A stretch of DNA of 26,729 bases, taken from Candidatus Curtissbacteria bacterium RIFCSPHIGHO2_12_FULL_41_17 (GTDB taxonomy: Bacteria > Patescibacteriota > Microgenomatia > Curtissbacterales > GWA2-41-24). Location of the stretch: positions 1 through 26,729 of the forward strand of contig MFBL01000057.1 in assembly GCA_001774945.1 (NCBI GenBank), given 5' to 3'. Positions 14,259 to 22,058 of this stretch are shown here, in pieces. The notes below the pieces were generated by a model that did not search any database, was not told the DNA's origin, and saw only the letters and a program-made list of their open reading frames with translations. The position numbers were made by a program, and so were the translations under genes. The stretch's first letter is position 1. Each line of letters opens with the position of its first letter.

Positions 14259-15446
14259 TTATATACCTACCTCTTTATAAACCCGGTCTAGTTCTTGGGA
14301 AATTCTTTCCCAATTATATTTATTTTTCACAAGCATATATGCAGCTTCAGCAAGTTTTTCTCCCATTTTTGGATTTTTTAGAACTTGCAGCGTTTTTGCA
14401 GCTAAATCAGCGGCGTCTTGCGCAACAAAGGCTTCTTTGCCATTTCGCACATTAATTCCCTCAACCGCAAGTTTTGTTCCAACAATGGGAGTTTTAGTAG
14501 CCATAGCCTCCAGAATTTTATACTTTGTTCCTCTGCCGTTTCTGATTGGTGCCAATAGCACGTCGCTTGTCCCGTAAGCGAGCCTTATATCTTCGACATC
14601 TCCGTCAACTCTAACATCTGCTGATGCAAAATTTTTAATATCGTCGGGAGGATTCCTGCCAACTATCCACAGCTTGCTAGTTGCGATTTTTTCTTTGATC
14701 GTTGGCCAGATTTCTTTAACCAAAAATTTAGTTGCGTCTCTATTGGGCAACCATTTAAATTGTCCAACAAATAAAACTGTCGGCACTTTGGGTTTGTGTT
14801 TTTCAGTTTTTGCAAAGTAAGCAATATCTACCCCGTTTGAAATAACATCAACCTCTAATTTCGGCTCCAGTTTTCTAATAAAATCGCGATCTTCTTCTGA
14901 CATTGCCGCCAGTCTTTTGGCTCTCTTCCAGTAAAATCTCTCCCACCATTTAATTTTGGCAACATCAAGAAGCAAAAAGGGTTTAATTAAGAAACTCCAG
15001 ATTGGTAAACCTTCAACAAATCTTTGGTATACAAGATATTCAATTACTTGCTCGACTAAAAAAATCGGCACTTTTGTTTGGGGAATATTAGGCATGACAT
15101 AAAACGTTTCAGCATGGATTAAATTGTAATTTTCTTTTTCGAGTTCTTCTTTTATCTTTTTCCTAACCGAAATATCAAAATAGATACTTACTAAAAAGGG
15201 AAAGGGAGTAATTGCGGAAAGTATAATATTTATTGGCGACCAAGCTTTTCGTCTATTGAATAAAATTACTTTTTGGCAAAAAGGTTCAAGCTCCTTCAAA
15301 TATTCTTTTTCCTGCTCAGAACGAATAAAGGAAGCAAGAGTTATCTGGTGTTTGTGAGCCAAATTTTTTAGCAAATTGTATGTTCTTATTTGGCCGCCGG
15401 AAACCAGAGGATAGGGTAAATAGGGGGTGATCATGAGGATCTTCAT
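14259..15446 (-). CDS. GT4 family glycosyltransferase, exopolysaccharide type
   Basis: The 395-residue GT-B protein starts MKILMITPYLPYPLVSGGQI, then RTYNLLKNLA, typical of GT4 enzymes. The C-terminal half has VLFVGQFKWLPNRDATKFLV (224-243), KLWIVGRNPPDDI, DVRVDGDVEDIRLAYGTSDV and RNGRGTKYKILEAMATKTPI (302-321). In this branch the first Glu of EX7E is replaced by the GRGTKYK segment while the Glu of ILEAMA is kept, as in PEP-CTERM-associated sugar transferases. It probably adds a sugar to the lipid-linked glycan. It follows an 83-bp AT-rich repeat region and abuts the next GT2 gene. No ribosome-binding site is evident before its ATG. Confidence 0.9.
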   Translation of the reverse strand: MKILMITPYLPYPLVSGGQIRTYNLLKNLAHKHQITLASFIRSEQEKEYLKELEPFCQKVILFNRRKAWSPINIILSAITPFPFLVSIYFDISVRKKIKEELEKENYNLIHAETFYVMPNIPQTKVPIFLVEQVIEYLVYQRFVEGLPIWSFLIKPFLLLDVAKIKWWERFYWKRAKRLAAMSEEDRDFIRKLEPKLEVDVISNGVDIAYFAKTEKHKPKVPTVLFVGQFKWLPNRDATKFLVKEIWPTIKEKIATSKLWIVGRNPPDDIKNFASADVRVDGDVEDIRLAYGTSDVLLAPIRNGRGTKYKILEAMATKTPIVGTKLAVEGINVRNGKEAFVAQDAADLAAKTLQVLKNPKMGEKLAEAAYMLVKNKYNWERISQELDRVYKEVGI

Positions 15447-15450
15447 TTAG

Positions 15451-15533
15451 ATACGAATTTATTCGAATTTAAATAATTCTAATTTATCCGAATATTAGAA
15501 TTCATTCGGAGTAATTAGATTCGGATTCATTAG
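15451..15533. repeat. AT-rich repeat region between GT4 and GT-C genes
   Basis: CGAATTTA occurs at 15454 and 15464. Two adjacent 15-bp copies, ATTCGGAGTAATTAG (15504-15518) and ATTCGGATTCATTAG (15519-15533), differ at two bases. The space between holds related ATCCGAAT, ATTAGAATTC and AATTCTAAT words in both orientations. The last copy covers the stop codon of the GT-C gene (15530-15532). No promoter or terminator could be told apart from the repeats. Confidence 0.6.
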
Positions 15534-16993
15534 GATTTTCCTATACATTCCTTAAACATTTCAACAATGACATAATCTTTATTCCGTTCGATTACTTTGC
15601 AGTGTCGAGCCAGGTTTTGAATTCCAGAATCGACAACATCTACAGATACTAGATATTTTGTTCCCTCTTCAACAAATTTTTCCAAGGGTCTATCGACTAT
15701 CGGATAACCATGTCTATTTGTTTGGTATAAAAAGGCAGCATCACCACTGTAAGGAGCAACAACTGTTGCATTTTTTGGCAGTAATCTGTCAACAGCTTTA
15801 CCTGCTGTAATTATCTGAGGTTTATTAACCCAATAATAACCGCGTATTTCAAAATAACCAAACGCAAGTATTAGTAAAATTAATACAAAACTAATCGCCG
15901 CTCCTATAATACGATTGAAGTATTCTTTTGGCAGATTCCATAAAAGCAAGGTTCCCTTTGCCATAAAAACTGCGGCAATTGGAACAAATGGAACTTGGTA
16001 ATAATCATGCCTGACATTCCCAGATGCAAAAACTACAAAATAAACTGCTGATGAAATTAACCAAGAATAATAAAATAATTTTTCCTTATCTAGTGGTTTC
16101 TTTAACAAACCAATAATAAAAAGCGTAAAACCGGCAACTGTCAAAATTAGTTTGCCAATTCTTTCTGCTATTATCCATCTGAAAAAAGCACCTTTAAAGC
16201 GAATATTGCCTTCGTTTAACAAAAATCGCCAATTAGGAATCCCTTCGGGAAAATTAGACATCCAAAATCGCCAGGCAATAAAAGGAGTAATTGCAAGAAG
16301 TGCAAAAATCCACAGATTGGCTTTTTTAAAAATTGCAAGGTTGTATTTTTCAAGAGATAAATACAAAACTGGGAAAAGGAAAAGAAGCGCAATAGGCCAG
16401 GTCAAAATAGCAAGATTAGCAAAAAGAATAGATGAAATTCCCCAATACCAATTAGTATCGTTATCCATCCATTTTAAAAACGAAAAATAAAGTCCTAAAA
16501 TTGCAAATACCATTAACGGTCCTGGTAAAATAGCCGATGAATAAAAAATGTTATAAGGTAAAAGTGAAAAGAATGAAGCTGAAAGAATCGCTGTTATAAA
16601 ACCTGATAGACGTTTAACGAGCAAAAATAAAATTAAAGTAGATCCTAATGAGATAAAAACCGTAACAAGCCTGGCAAATGTCTCATTTACTCCTGTAATT
16701 GACCAGACTATATATATAAGAGAATTATAGATTGGGAATTCAACAAATCTATACCGGTTCGGGTTATCAAGACCATTTGCCTGAGAGGACATATCATCGT
16801 ATTTGGGTATAAACGGTGTATATCCCTCCTTTAAGAAATTTCTGGCAACAGCTGCCGTATCCGCCTGTCTCCAGGAATGCCAATCAGCAATAGGTCTATT
16901 AATTTTGTAAAGACGGACCCCGAAAGCAAAAATCAAAATAAAAATCAGTAAAAAAAATTCAAGCTTTGAAAATACCGCTTTTTCTTTTTTCAC
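15530..16993 (-). CDS. GT-C family membrane glycosyltransferase (PMT/ArnT-like)
   Basis: The 487-residue polytopic protein has about ten or more hydrophobic segments. The first, FFLLIFILIFAFGVRLY, is followed by an extracytoplasmic loop with IADWHSWRQADTAAVARNF (residues 35-53), where Asp37 and Asp45 are candidates for the GT-C acidic site. YRFVEFPIYNSLIY (81-94) is also typical of PMT_2-type proteins. GT-C enzymes take a sugar from a polyprenyl-phosphate carrier and add it to a lipid, glycan or protein outside the membrane. Donor and acceptor cannot be assigned. Its start overlaps the upstream O-antigen-ligase-like gene by 4 nt. Its stop lies in the AT-rich repeat region. Confidence 0.88.
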   Translation of the reverse strand: MKKEKAVFSKLEFFLLIFILIFAFGVRLYKINRPIADWHSWRQADTAAVARNFLKEGYTPFIPKYDDMSSQANGLDNPNRYRFVEFPIYNSLIYIVWSITGVNETFARLVTVFISLGSTLILFLLVKRLSGFITAILSASFFSLLPYNIFYSSAILPGPLMVFAILGLYFSFLKWMDNDTNWYWGISSILFANLAILTWPIALLFLFPVLYLSLEKYNLAIFKKANLWIFALLAITPFIAWRFWMSNFPEGIPNWRFLLNEGNIRFKGAFFRWIIAERIGKLILTVAGFTLFIIGLLKKPLDKEKLFYYSWLISSAVYFVVFASGNVRHDYYQVPFVPIAAVFMAKGTLLLWNLPKEYFNRIIGAAISFVLILLILAFGYFEIRGYYWVNKPQIITAGKAVDRLLPKNATVVAPYSGDAAFLYQTNRHGYPIVDRPLEKFVEEGTKYLVSVDVVDSGIQNLARHCKVIERNKDYVIVEMFKECIGKS

Positions 16994-18555
16994 TTAATTT
17001 CTTTGGAGATTTTAGAAAAATTTATAGTAGCAATTAGAATCGCGCACATAATCCAGAACGTATAAGCTACTTTAGAAGCTTCAAAAACATCTATGTATAT
17101 CGAATTGACTAGCAGCCCAAATATGGCAGCGACTAGTGAAGCTACAATTGCTGCAAAAAAGGGGTCTTTAACCAAAGTATAGTTTTTAAGGGCATACCAT
17201 ATGACATATGCAATTGTTCCAAAAAATGCCAGAAATCCCAAAAGTCCCGTTTCACCTAAGGCTCTTAAAAAATCATTATCTGTTGATTCTGCCTCTGTAA
17301 AATCTTCTATATTTCTTTTAGTAAGTGTAGAGTAACCCGAACCTAATAGAATATTTCGTTTAAAACCCTTGATCGCCGCAGGCCAAGTATAATCCAGTCG
17401 AATTCCGGTAGATAAATCATAGGTTACAGCTGCCTGTGAGTAAACTCTGGGTTTAGCGGCAAGTGTCGCCGGAAGACCCTCCGACGAACCGAACTCTGGA
17501 ATGTCTTCGTAGACATCCACTGGTCTTGCCGTTTGAACTCCACTTGCCGGCTTTTGCGTGGATGGAGGAGTATCGGACTTTGCACCAACACCAATATAGG
17601 CGGCTTGGGAATCTTTTGGAGGTTCCCTTTTTATTGGTTTAAGTGCGAACGACGTTTTAAATTTGTCCAGTTTTAAAACATGGGCAAATCTATCGGATAA
17701 ATCGCCGAACGAAAGCATAATAGCAAGAGAAACAAAAATCACAATAAGCCATCTGGAAAAACCCCAAAACCATCCTTTCTTAAAAGATAATAGAATAAAA
17801 GCAACAGTTATGGAAACCAAATAAGCTAGAAAAGAAGTTCTGGAAACGGTAAGGATCAATAACCAGAACCCGGCTAGAGAAACGCCTAAAAAGAAAAATT
17901 TGTGCAACAAATTTTTGACTACTAAAGCAAGAGGTATAAATAGTGTCAAAACAATCATTAAATATGCAGCTAAATCGTAATGTCCACCGAAGGTTGAAAG
18001 TACCCTTGCATGTTCGGTCAGATAGAGTTTAATGCCCTTGGAAAACTCTCTATTCATCGTCGAAAAAGCCGGCCAATACAGGTATTTTTGTCCAAACCCG
18101 TAGATAGAAACTGCAAGCAAAACCAAAGCTGCCACATATATGTATTTTTTAACTTGTGAAAGTGACTTTATTGAAGAGAAAAATATGAAAAAGACTGAAA
18201 AATATTCAATTCTTCTTGCCCAATTTAGAAAGAGTTTTGTTATATGAATGTCGCTCGTGGGGACCGTTTTAGTGACAAACATTGCGCTAAGTGAGGAAAT
18301 GAAACCTATAATTACATATATTAGTAATGGAATAAACAGAGGGTTGCCTTTGAGAGTGACCTTTTTTCTAACAAGTTGAATCAAAAAGATCACGAAGGCT
18401 CCCCCAACAAGAAGATCATCCAGCCGAAGACGGACGATGTAGCCGGGAATCAAATCTGCTAATGGAATTTTCGGATAAAGCGGAATGAAAATTAAGAGAG
18501 CGAAAGATAAATATTCAAGAATGTGTCCGTCAAACCACTTTAAGAACTTCGACAT
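16990..18555 (-). CDS. O-antigen ligase/polymerase-like membrane protein
   Basis: The 521-residue polytopic protein has about ten hydrophobic segments and the layout of the O-antigen ligase (Wzy/WaaL) family. The core region LILTVSRTSFLAYLVSI (233-249) is the usual conserved segment near the large periplasmic loop. The loop spans about residues 288-432 and contains a Pro/Ala/Ser-rich stretch (about 305-345: KREPPKD, DTPPSTQKPASG) before RLDYTWPAAIKGFKRNILLG (386-405) and STDNDFLRALGETGLLGF (424-441), which is strongly family-like. Such proteins polymerise or ligate lipid-linked glycans outside the membrane. With no outer-membrane lipid A genes here, polymerase versus ligase cannot be decided. 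It overlaps the GT2 gene by 26 nt and the GT-C gene by 4 nt. Confidence 0.88.
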   Translation of the reverse strand: MSKFLKWFDGHILEYLSFALLIFIPLYPKIPLADLIPGYIVRLRLDDLLVGGAFVIFLIQLVRKKVTLKGNPLFIPLLIYVIIGFISSLSAMFVTKTVPTSDIHITKLFLNWARRIEYFSVFFIFFSSIKSLSQVKKYIYVAALVLLAVSIYGFGQKYLYWPAFSTMNREFSKGIKLYLTEHARVLSTFGGHYDLAAYLMIVLTLFIPLALVVKNLLHKFFFLGVSLAGFWLLILTVSRTSFLAYLVSITVAFILLSFKKGWFWGFSRWLIVIFVSLAIMLSFGDLSDRFAHVLKLDKFKTSFALKPIKREPPKDSQAAYIGVGAKSDTPPSTQKPASGVQTARPVDVYEDIPEFGSSEGLPATLAAKPRVYSQAAVTYDLSTGIRLDYTWPAAIKGFKRNILLGSGYSTLTKRNIEDFTEAESTDNDFLRALGETGLLGFLAFFGTIAYVIWYALKNYTLVKDPFFAAIVASLVAAIFGLLVNSIYIDVFEASKVAYTFWIMCAILIATINFSKISKEIK

Positions 18556-19423
18556 AAAATTTGGCTAGGGACTTTCTTCCCGTGGCGCCGAAAATTAGAA
18601 TCCTAGCCAATGCTCCTATTTTAAGTAAGACACGGGTAATTTGCAAAGAAACTTTATCTTTATGTTTTTGATAAAAATAGATAATGCCTCGATATTCACC
18701 GATGATGGCATTTTGGGAAATCTTGCCGCTTGATCCCCTACCAATATGCACAATTTGAGTACTTGGAGAGAAGTAAACTTTGTACCCCGCTTTTTTTATT
18801 CGATAGCACCATTCAACTTCTTCACCATACATAAAAATCTTTTCATCAAATGCGCCAACTTTCGCAATGACAGCTTTCGGCACAAGTATTGCCGCTGCCG
18901 TTACCCATCCAACCTCTTGGTCTTTCTTGTAAAAACTCTCATGGTCAACGTGATAAGGCTCTAATACGGTACCGCCCGGTAAATCATCGATAAAAGTCAT
19001 CCACCAAAAAACTTGCAGTAAGTGCGGGGAAAAACCTGCAGATTGCTGAATTGATCTATCCTTGTTCAAGAGCAATGGTCCAAGCGATCCTAAACTTTCA
19101 CCTATACTTCGAGCCTTGTCGAGAAGTTTCCTAAATGAATTTTCAATTAAATATGTATCTGAATTTAAAAGGAGAATGTACTTTCCTTTGGAAATTTTTA
19201 TCCCCTGATTATTGGCTTTTGTAAAGCCTAGATTTTCTTTATTGGGTATTAATTTTACTTGAGGAAATTTTTCCTTCACCAACTTTGGGCTATCATCTTC
19301 AGACCCGTTGTCGACGACAATGACCTCGAAATTGACATCTTCTGTAAATTTAAAGATTGACGCCAAACAGTTCTCGAGAAGTTTTTTGGTATTCCAATTA
19401 ACGATAATTACTGAGAGATCCAT
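18530..19423 (-). CDS. GT2 family glycosyltransferase (rhamnosyltransferase-like)
   Basis: The 297-residue GT-A-fold enzyme is related to the one at 13371-14258. It has LSVIIVNWNTKKLLENCLAS (residues 3-22), VVDNGSEDDS (36-45), NLGFTKANNQGIKISKGKYI (64-83), NSDT (87-90, in place of the DXD-type motif) and GEEVEWCYRIKKAGY (200-214). The shared spacing of all motifs suggests that the two genes are paralogues acting on different acceptors of the same glycan. The ATG lies 26 nt inside the EamA gene, and its 3' end overlaps the ligase-like gene by 26 nt, so it is in the middle of a tightly coupled run. The sugar specificity is not visible. Confidence 0.9.
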   Translation of the reverse strand: MDLSVIIVNWNTKKLLENCLASIFKFTEDVNFEVIVVDNGSEDDSPKLVKEKFPQVKLIPNKENLGFTKANNQGIKISKGKYILLLNSDTYLIENSFRKLLDKARSIGESLGSLGPLLLNKDRSIQQSAGFSPHLLQVFWWMTFIDDLPGGTVLEPYHVDHESFYKKDQEVGWVTAAAILVPKAVIAKVGAFDEKIFMYGEEVEWCYRIKKAGYKVYFSPSTQIVHIGRGSSGKISQNAIIGEYRGIIYFYQKHKDKVSLQITRVLLKIGALARILIFGATGRKSLAKFYVEVLKVV

Positions 19424-20315
19424 TTTTCAATTTTATAATTTTTTTAGAAAATTGTTTATAAGTTGCAAAAATTACTCCGCCTACAACAATTACGGCCCCG
19501 AAAAATAAACTTAAGGTTAATTCTTCATTAAAAAAAATAATTCCCAAAAACGAAGCAAGAATTGTGACAGGATATAAAACTAAAGACGCGGTGAATGCCG
19601 AAGTTAATTTAATAAGTAGCTGGTACAAGTAAAAGAAGAGCACTGAAGAGAAAAGGGCTAATGAAACAAGCCCCAGAATACTTTCTGGAGAAATCTTGAT
19701 TGAATTGATGTTTCCGAATAGTAAATCCAAAGGGAGTAAAAAGAGTCCAATAACAAATGCTACAGCAAAATTATAAAAAGTAATTATACTCGGACTATAA
19801 ATATTACTTATTCTTTTTGAAGCCACAATATAGAAAGACCAACTTATAAGACCCAAGAAAACCAACAAGTTACCCAAAGGAGTACCAAAGGATAATACAT
19901 CTTGTGATCTGATTGAACCGTAAACAATAACCAACATTCCAACGATCGTTAATACTAAGCCAATAATCTCTTCATTTTTAAGTCTTTCCCTTAAGAATAA
20001 GTACCCTAGGAATGCCACAATAAGTGCAGTTGGAACATAACTAAGTTGACCAACAATAACGCTTGTATTTTTAATACCAAAGGCAAAAAATATCCAGTTT
20101 CCTGCGAAAAAGATGTTTGCAAGGATTAATTTTTTAAAATTCTTATCAAAGATTGAAATTCTAATAGTTTTTAAAAATGGGAAAAATATCAATAGAGAGA
20201 GTAAAGCTCTTACAACGACGAGTGTGATCGTAGGAAAGTTGTTTACTGAAAACTTCACCAAAGAACTACCGCTGCCACCAATTAAAGAAGCTAGAATAAA
20301 CCAAAGTAAGATCAT
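19398..20315 (-). CDS. EamA/DMT-family transporter
   Basis: The 305-residue protein is almost wholly hydrophobic with about ten membrane segments, arranged as two EamA repeats (about residues 3-140 and 150-290). Features include ILLWFILASLIGGSGSSLVK at the start, PLGNLLVFLGLISWSFYIVA at the beginning of the second repeat, and SAFTASLVLYPVTILASFLG. The C-terminus is basic (KQFSKKIIKLKNG). Most family members export metabolites, but small relatives move polyprenyl-linked sugars (ArnE/ArnF-like). Inside a glycan cluster with no visible Wzx, a role in moving a lipid-linked sugar is possible but unproven. It overlaps the acyltransferase gene by 4 nt and the GT2 gene by 26 nt. Confidence 0.9.
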   Translation of the reverse strand: MILLWFILASLIGGSGSSLVKFSVNNFPTITLVVVRALLSLLIFFPFLKTIRISIFDKNFKKLILANIFFAGNWIFFAFGIKNTSVIVGQLSYVPTALIVAFLGYLFLRERLKNEEIIGLVLTIVGMLVIVYGSIRSQDVLSFGTPLGNLLVFLGLISWSFYIVASKRISNIYSPSIITFYNFAVAFVIGLFLLPLDLLFGNINSIKISPESILGLVSLALFSSVLFFYLYQLLIKLTSAFTASLVLYPVTILASFLGIIFFNEELTLSLFFGAVIVVGGVIFATYKQFSKKIIKLKNGSLSNYR

Positions 20316-20908
20316 TGAAACAATCGAGCGCGGCCGAGTTTGTAGTGCGGATTTTTGTTTTTGCGCTCTCCTATAACTTTAGCCGGAACACCTCCGACTA
20401 TTTTAAAAGGAGCAACATCCTTGGTTACAACTGCGCCTGCACCAATAACTGCGCCTTCTCCAATTCTGACTCCTGGTAAAATTATTGCCCGTGGACCGAT
20501 AAAAACGTAGTCGCCAATATCCACCGGCTCTTCGGTAGGATTAAATCCTTCTGAATTGATATTATGCTCGGAATTGTATATTAAAACCTGAGAGGCGATA
20601 TCGACGTGATCGCCAATTTTTAAAGGTGCACGCCCATCCAAAAAAACGTGGTCTCCAATTATCGTTCCTTCTCCTATAGTTATATTTATAGGCAAAAAGA
20701 AACGGGTACCCATATGAATAAATGAATTTTTACCGATCTTGATACCAGCTAGACGAAAAGCAAATTTGCGGACACTATGCAAGGGGACTAGGCAGGAGAT
20801 TAAATTGAGAATCATTATTTCAAAATCTAAAAGCACGTTAACTCCCCTATTTAGGGCCTTTTTGGCGACGTCTTCTGTGGTTAGTTCTCTGCCCATTCGA
20901 TCTTTCAT
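20312..20908 (-). CDS. Left-handed beta-helix acyltransferase (maltose/galactoside O-acetyltransferase type)
   Basis: The 198-residue protein has an N-terminal helical part with a hydrophobic stretch (MILNLISCLVPLH, 32-44) and then hexapeptide repeats from about residue 56 to 180: IKIGKN, ITIGEGTIIGDH, LKIGDHVDIAS, VDIGDYVFIGPRAIILPGV, GEGAVIGAGAVVTKDV. IYNSEHNI (110-117) holds the likely catalytic His115, and the end has the usual IVGGVPAKVIGER. Such enzymes transfer acetyl or longer acyl groups from CoA to sugars, which would decorate the glycan made here. A TATAAT six bases before the ATG suggests an extra internal promoter. The gene overlaps the EamA gene by 4 nt. Confidence 0.92.
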   Translation of the reverse strand: MKDRMGRELTTEDVAKKALNRGVNVLLDFEIMILNLISCLVPLHSVRKFAFRLAGIKIGKNSFIHMGTRFFLPINITIGEGTIIGDHVFLDGRAPLKIGDHVDIASQVLIYNSEHNINSEGFNPTEEPVDIGDYVFIGPRAIILPGVRIGEGAVIGAGAVVTKDVAPFKIVGGVPAKVIGERKNKNPHYKLGRARLFQ

Positions 20909-20914
20909 GGACTC

Positions 20915-20920
20915 ATTATA
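20915..20920 (-). promoter_or_regulatory. -10 box before the acyltransferase gene
   Basis: TATAAT (20920-20915, read leftward) lies six bases before the ATG at 20908 and overlaps the stop codon of the preceding GT4 gene. It repeats the geometry of the other near-leaderless candidates. No clear -35 box is seen. Confidence 0.35.
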
Positions 20921-22058
20921 CTATCGGTTTTGATGTCAGAGCAACTTTTTCGAGTACGTCTAAGGTTTGTTGGGCGCAGGTTTGCCATGAGAAGCGTTTG
21001 ATGTTGGCAAAGCCCTTTTTGACAAGTTCAGATCGTAGTTTATCATCCATTAAAACTTTCTTTAATCCATTGCTGATTGACTCAACACTCTTAGGATCAG
21101 CAAGAATACCGCTGTCCCCTACAATTTCCGGCAGACTTGAGATACTAGAAACAACGACTGTAACTCCGCAGGCTTGGGCTTCGATAACCGGAAGGCCGAA
21201 GCCTTCCCAAAGCGAAGGTAAAACATAGGCTTTGGCGCCGGCAATCAAAACAGGTAGATCATCATCTGGGACATAATCAGTAAAAATCACTTGATTATCA
21301 ACATCCAATGTTTTGATCTTGGCAAAGATTGAATCATAAAGCCAACCTTTTTTACCGACTAGCACCAAGGATAAGTCCTGAGTTTTGAGTTCTGAGTTCT
21401 GAGTTAACAAACTGAAGGCATCGACTAGACGCTCTATATTTTTTCGTGGCTGGAGAGTGCCGACGAAGATTATATAATCTCCAGCGATTTTGTATTTCTT
21501 CTTGACAGATTCAATTTTTGATTTAGGCTGAGGTTTAAATCGAGATTTATCATAACCCTCGTATGTTACGGTAATCTTTGATGGATCAAGGCTGTAATTT
21601 TCAATAATATCTTTCTTGGTAGTTTCGGAAACAGTGACTATGTGGGCGGCGGTCTTAACCGAATATTTTGTCCAATTTACTAGCTGATATAAGTCATTTT
21701 TTTTAAACATTTGCGGATAATGCAGGTAGGACAAATCGTGAATTGTTATTACGTATGGAACTTTCGAGAATCTAGGACCATAGTGCCCCATCGAAAAGAA
21801 GATGTCAGGTTTTTTTCCAAAAAATAATTTCAATGATAAGGCAAATTGTGTCCAAAGTTTTTTGGGTCCAAAAACCTTATAAGTAAAGTTTGCGGATTCC
21901 TTTGGGAGATCTGGTAGTGATTTTTCTTTTAGATAAACTAGAAACTGATGATTTTTATCTTTTGAAAATTCCTTTAAGAGCTCAAGGGCGTATACCCCAG
22001 ACCCAACCCTGTTTTTAACATTAGCTTCATTCCCGTCCAGGCCGATCTGCATTTTCAC
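20916..22058 (-). CDS. GT4 family glycosyltransferase with a repeat-encoded insertion
   Basis: The 380-residue GT-B enzyme starts MQIGLDGNEANVKNRVGSGV, with VITIHDLSYLHYP (103-115), HIVTVSETTKKDI, ITVTYEGYD and YIIFVGTLQPRKNIERLVDA (195-214). The EX7E motif is intact (E285-E293 in WEGFGLPVIEAQACG). The pattern resembles MtfB-like mannosyltransferases; the donor is inferred only. Residues about 217-230 (LLTQNSELKTQDLS) come from a 7-bp array between the first strand-helix pair of the donor domain and the strand LVLVGKKG. The annotated start is GTG at 22058, favoured by AGGAGG six bases upstream; ATG at 22052 is two codons later. It overlaps the upstream GT4 gene by 32 nt. Confidence 0.9.
   Translation of the reverse strand: MKMQIGLDGNEANVKNRVGSGVYALELLKEFSKDKNHQFLVYLKEKSLPDLPKESANFTYKVFGPKKLWTQFALSLKLFFGKKPDIFFSMGHYGPRFSKVPYVITIHDLSYLHYPQMFKKNDLYQLVNWTKYSVKTAAHIVTVSETTKKDIIENYSLDPSKITVTYEGYDKSRFKPQPKSKIESVKKKYKIAGDYIIFVGTLQPRKNIERLVDAFSLLTQNSELKTQDLSLVLVGKKGWLYDSIFAKIKTLDVDNQVIFTDYVPDDDLPVLIAGAKAYVLPSLWEGFGLPVIEAQACGVTVVVSSISSLPEIVGDSGILADPKSVESISNGLKKVLMDDKLRSELVKKGFANIKRFSWQTCAQQTLDVLEKVALTSKPIV
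21376..21410. repeat. Period-7 tandem array inside a GT4 gene
   Basis: Five 7-bp steps on the plus strand: TCCTGAG, TTTTGAG, TTCTGAG, TTCTGAG and a decayed TTAACAA. The complement encodes NSELKTQD in a loop of the donor domain. The array is 35 bp. Confidence 0.78.

Noticed and set aside
16152..16490. 112-codon plus-strand frame opposite the GT-C gene
   Set aside because: It is a shadow of a membrane-protein gene with no independent start signal or family features.
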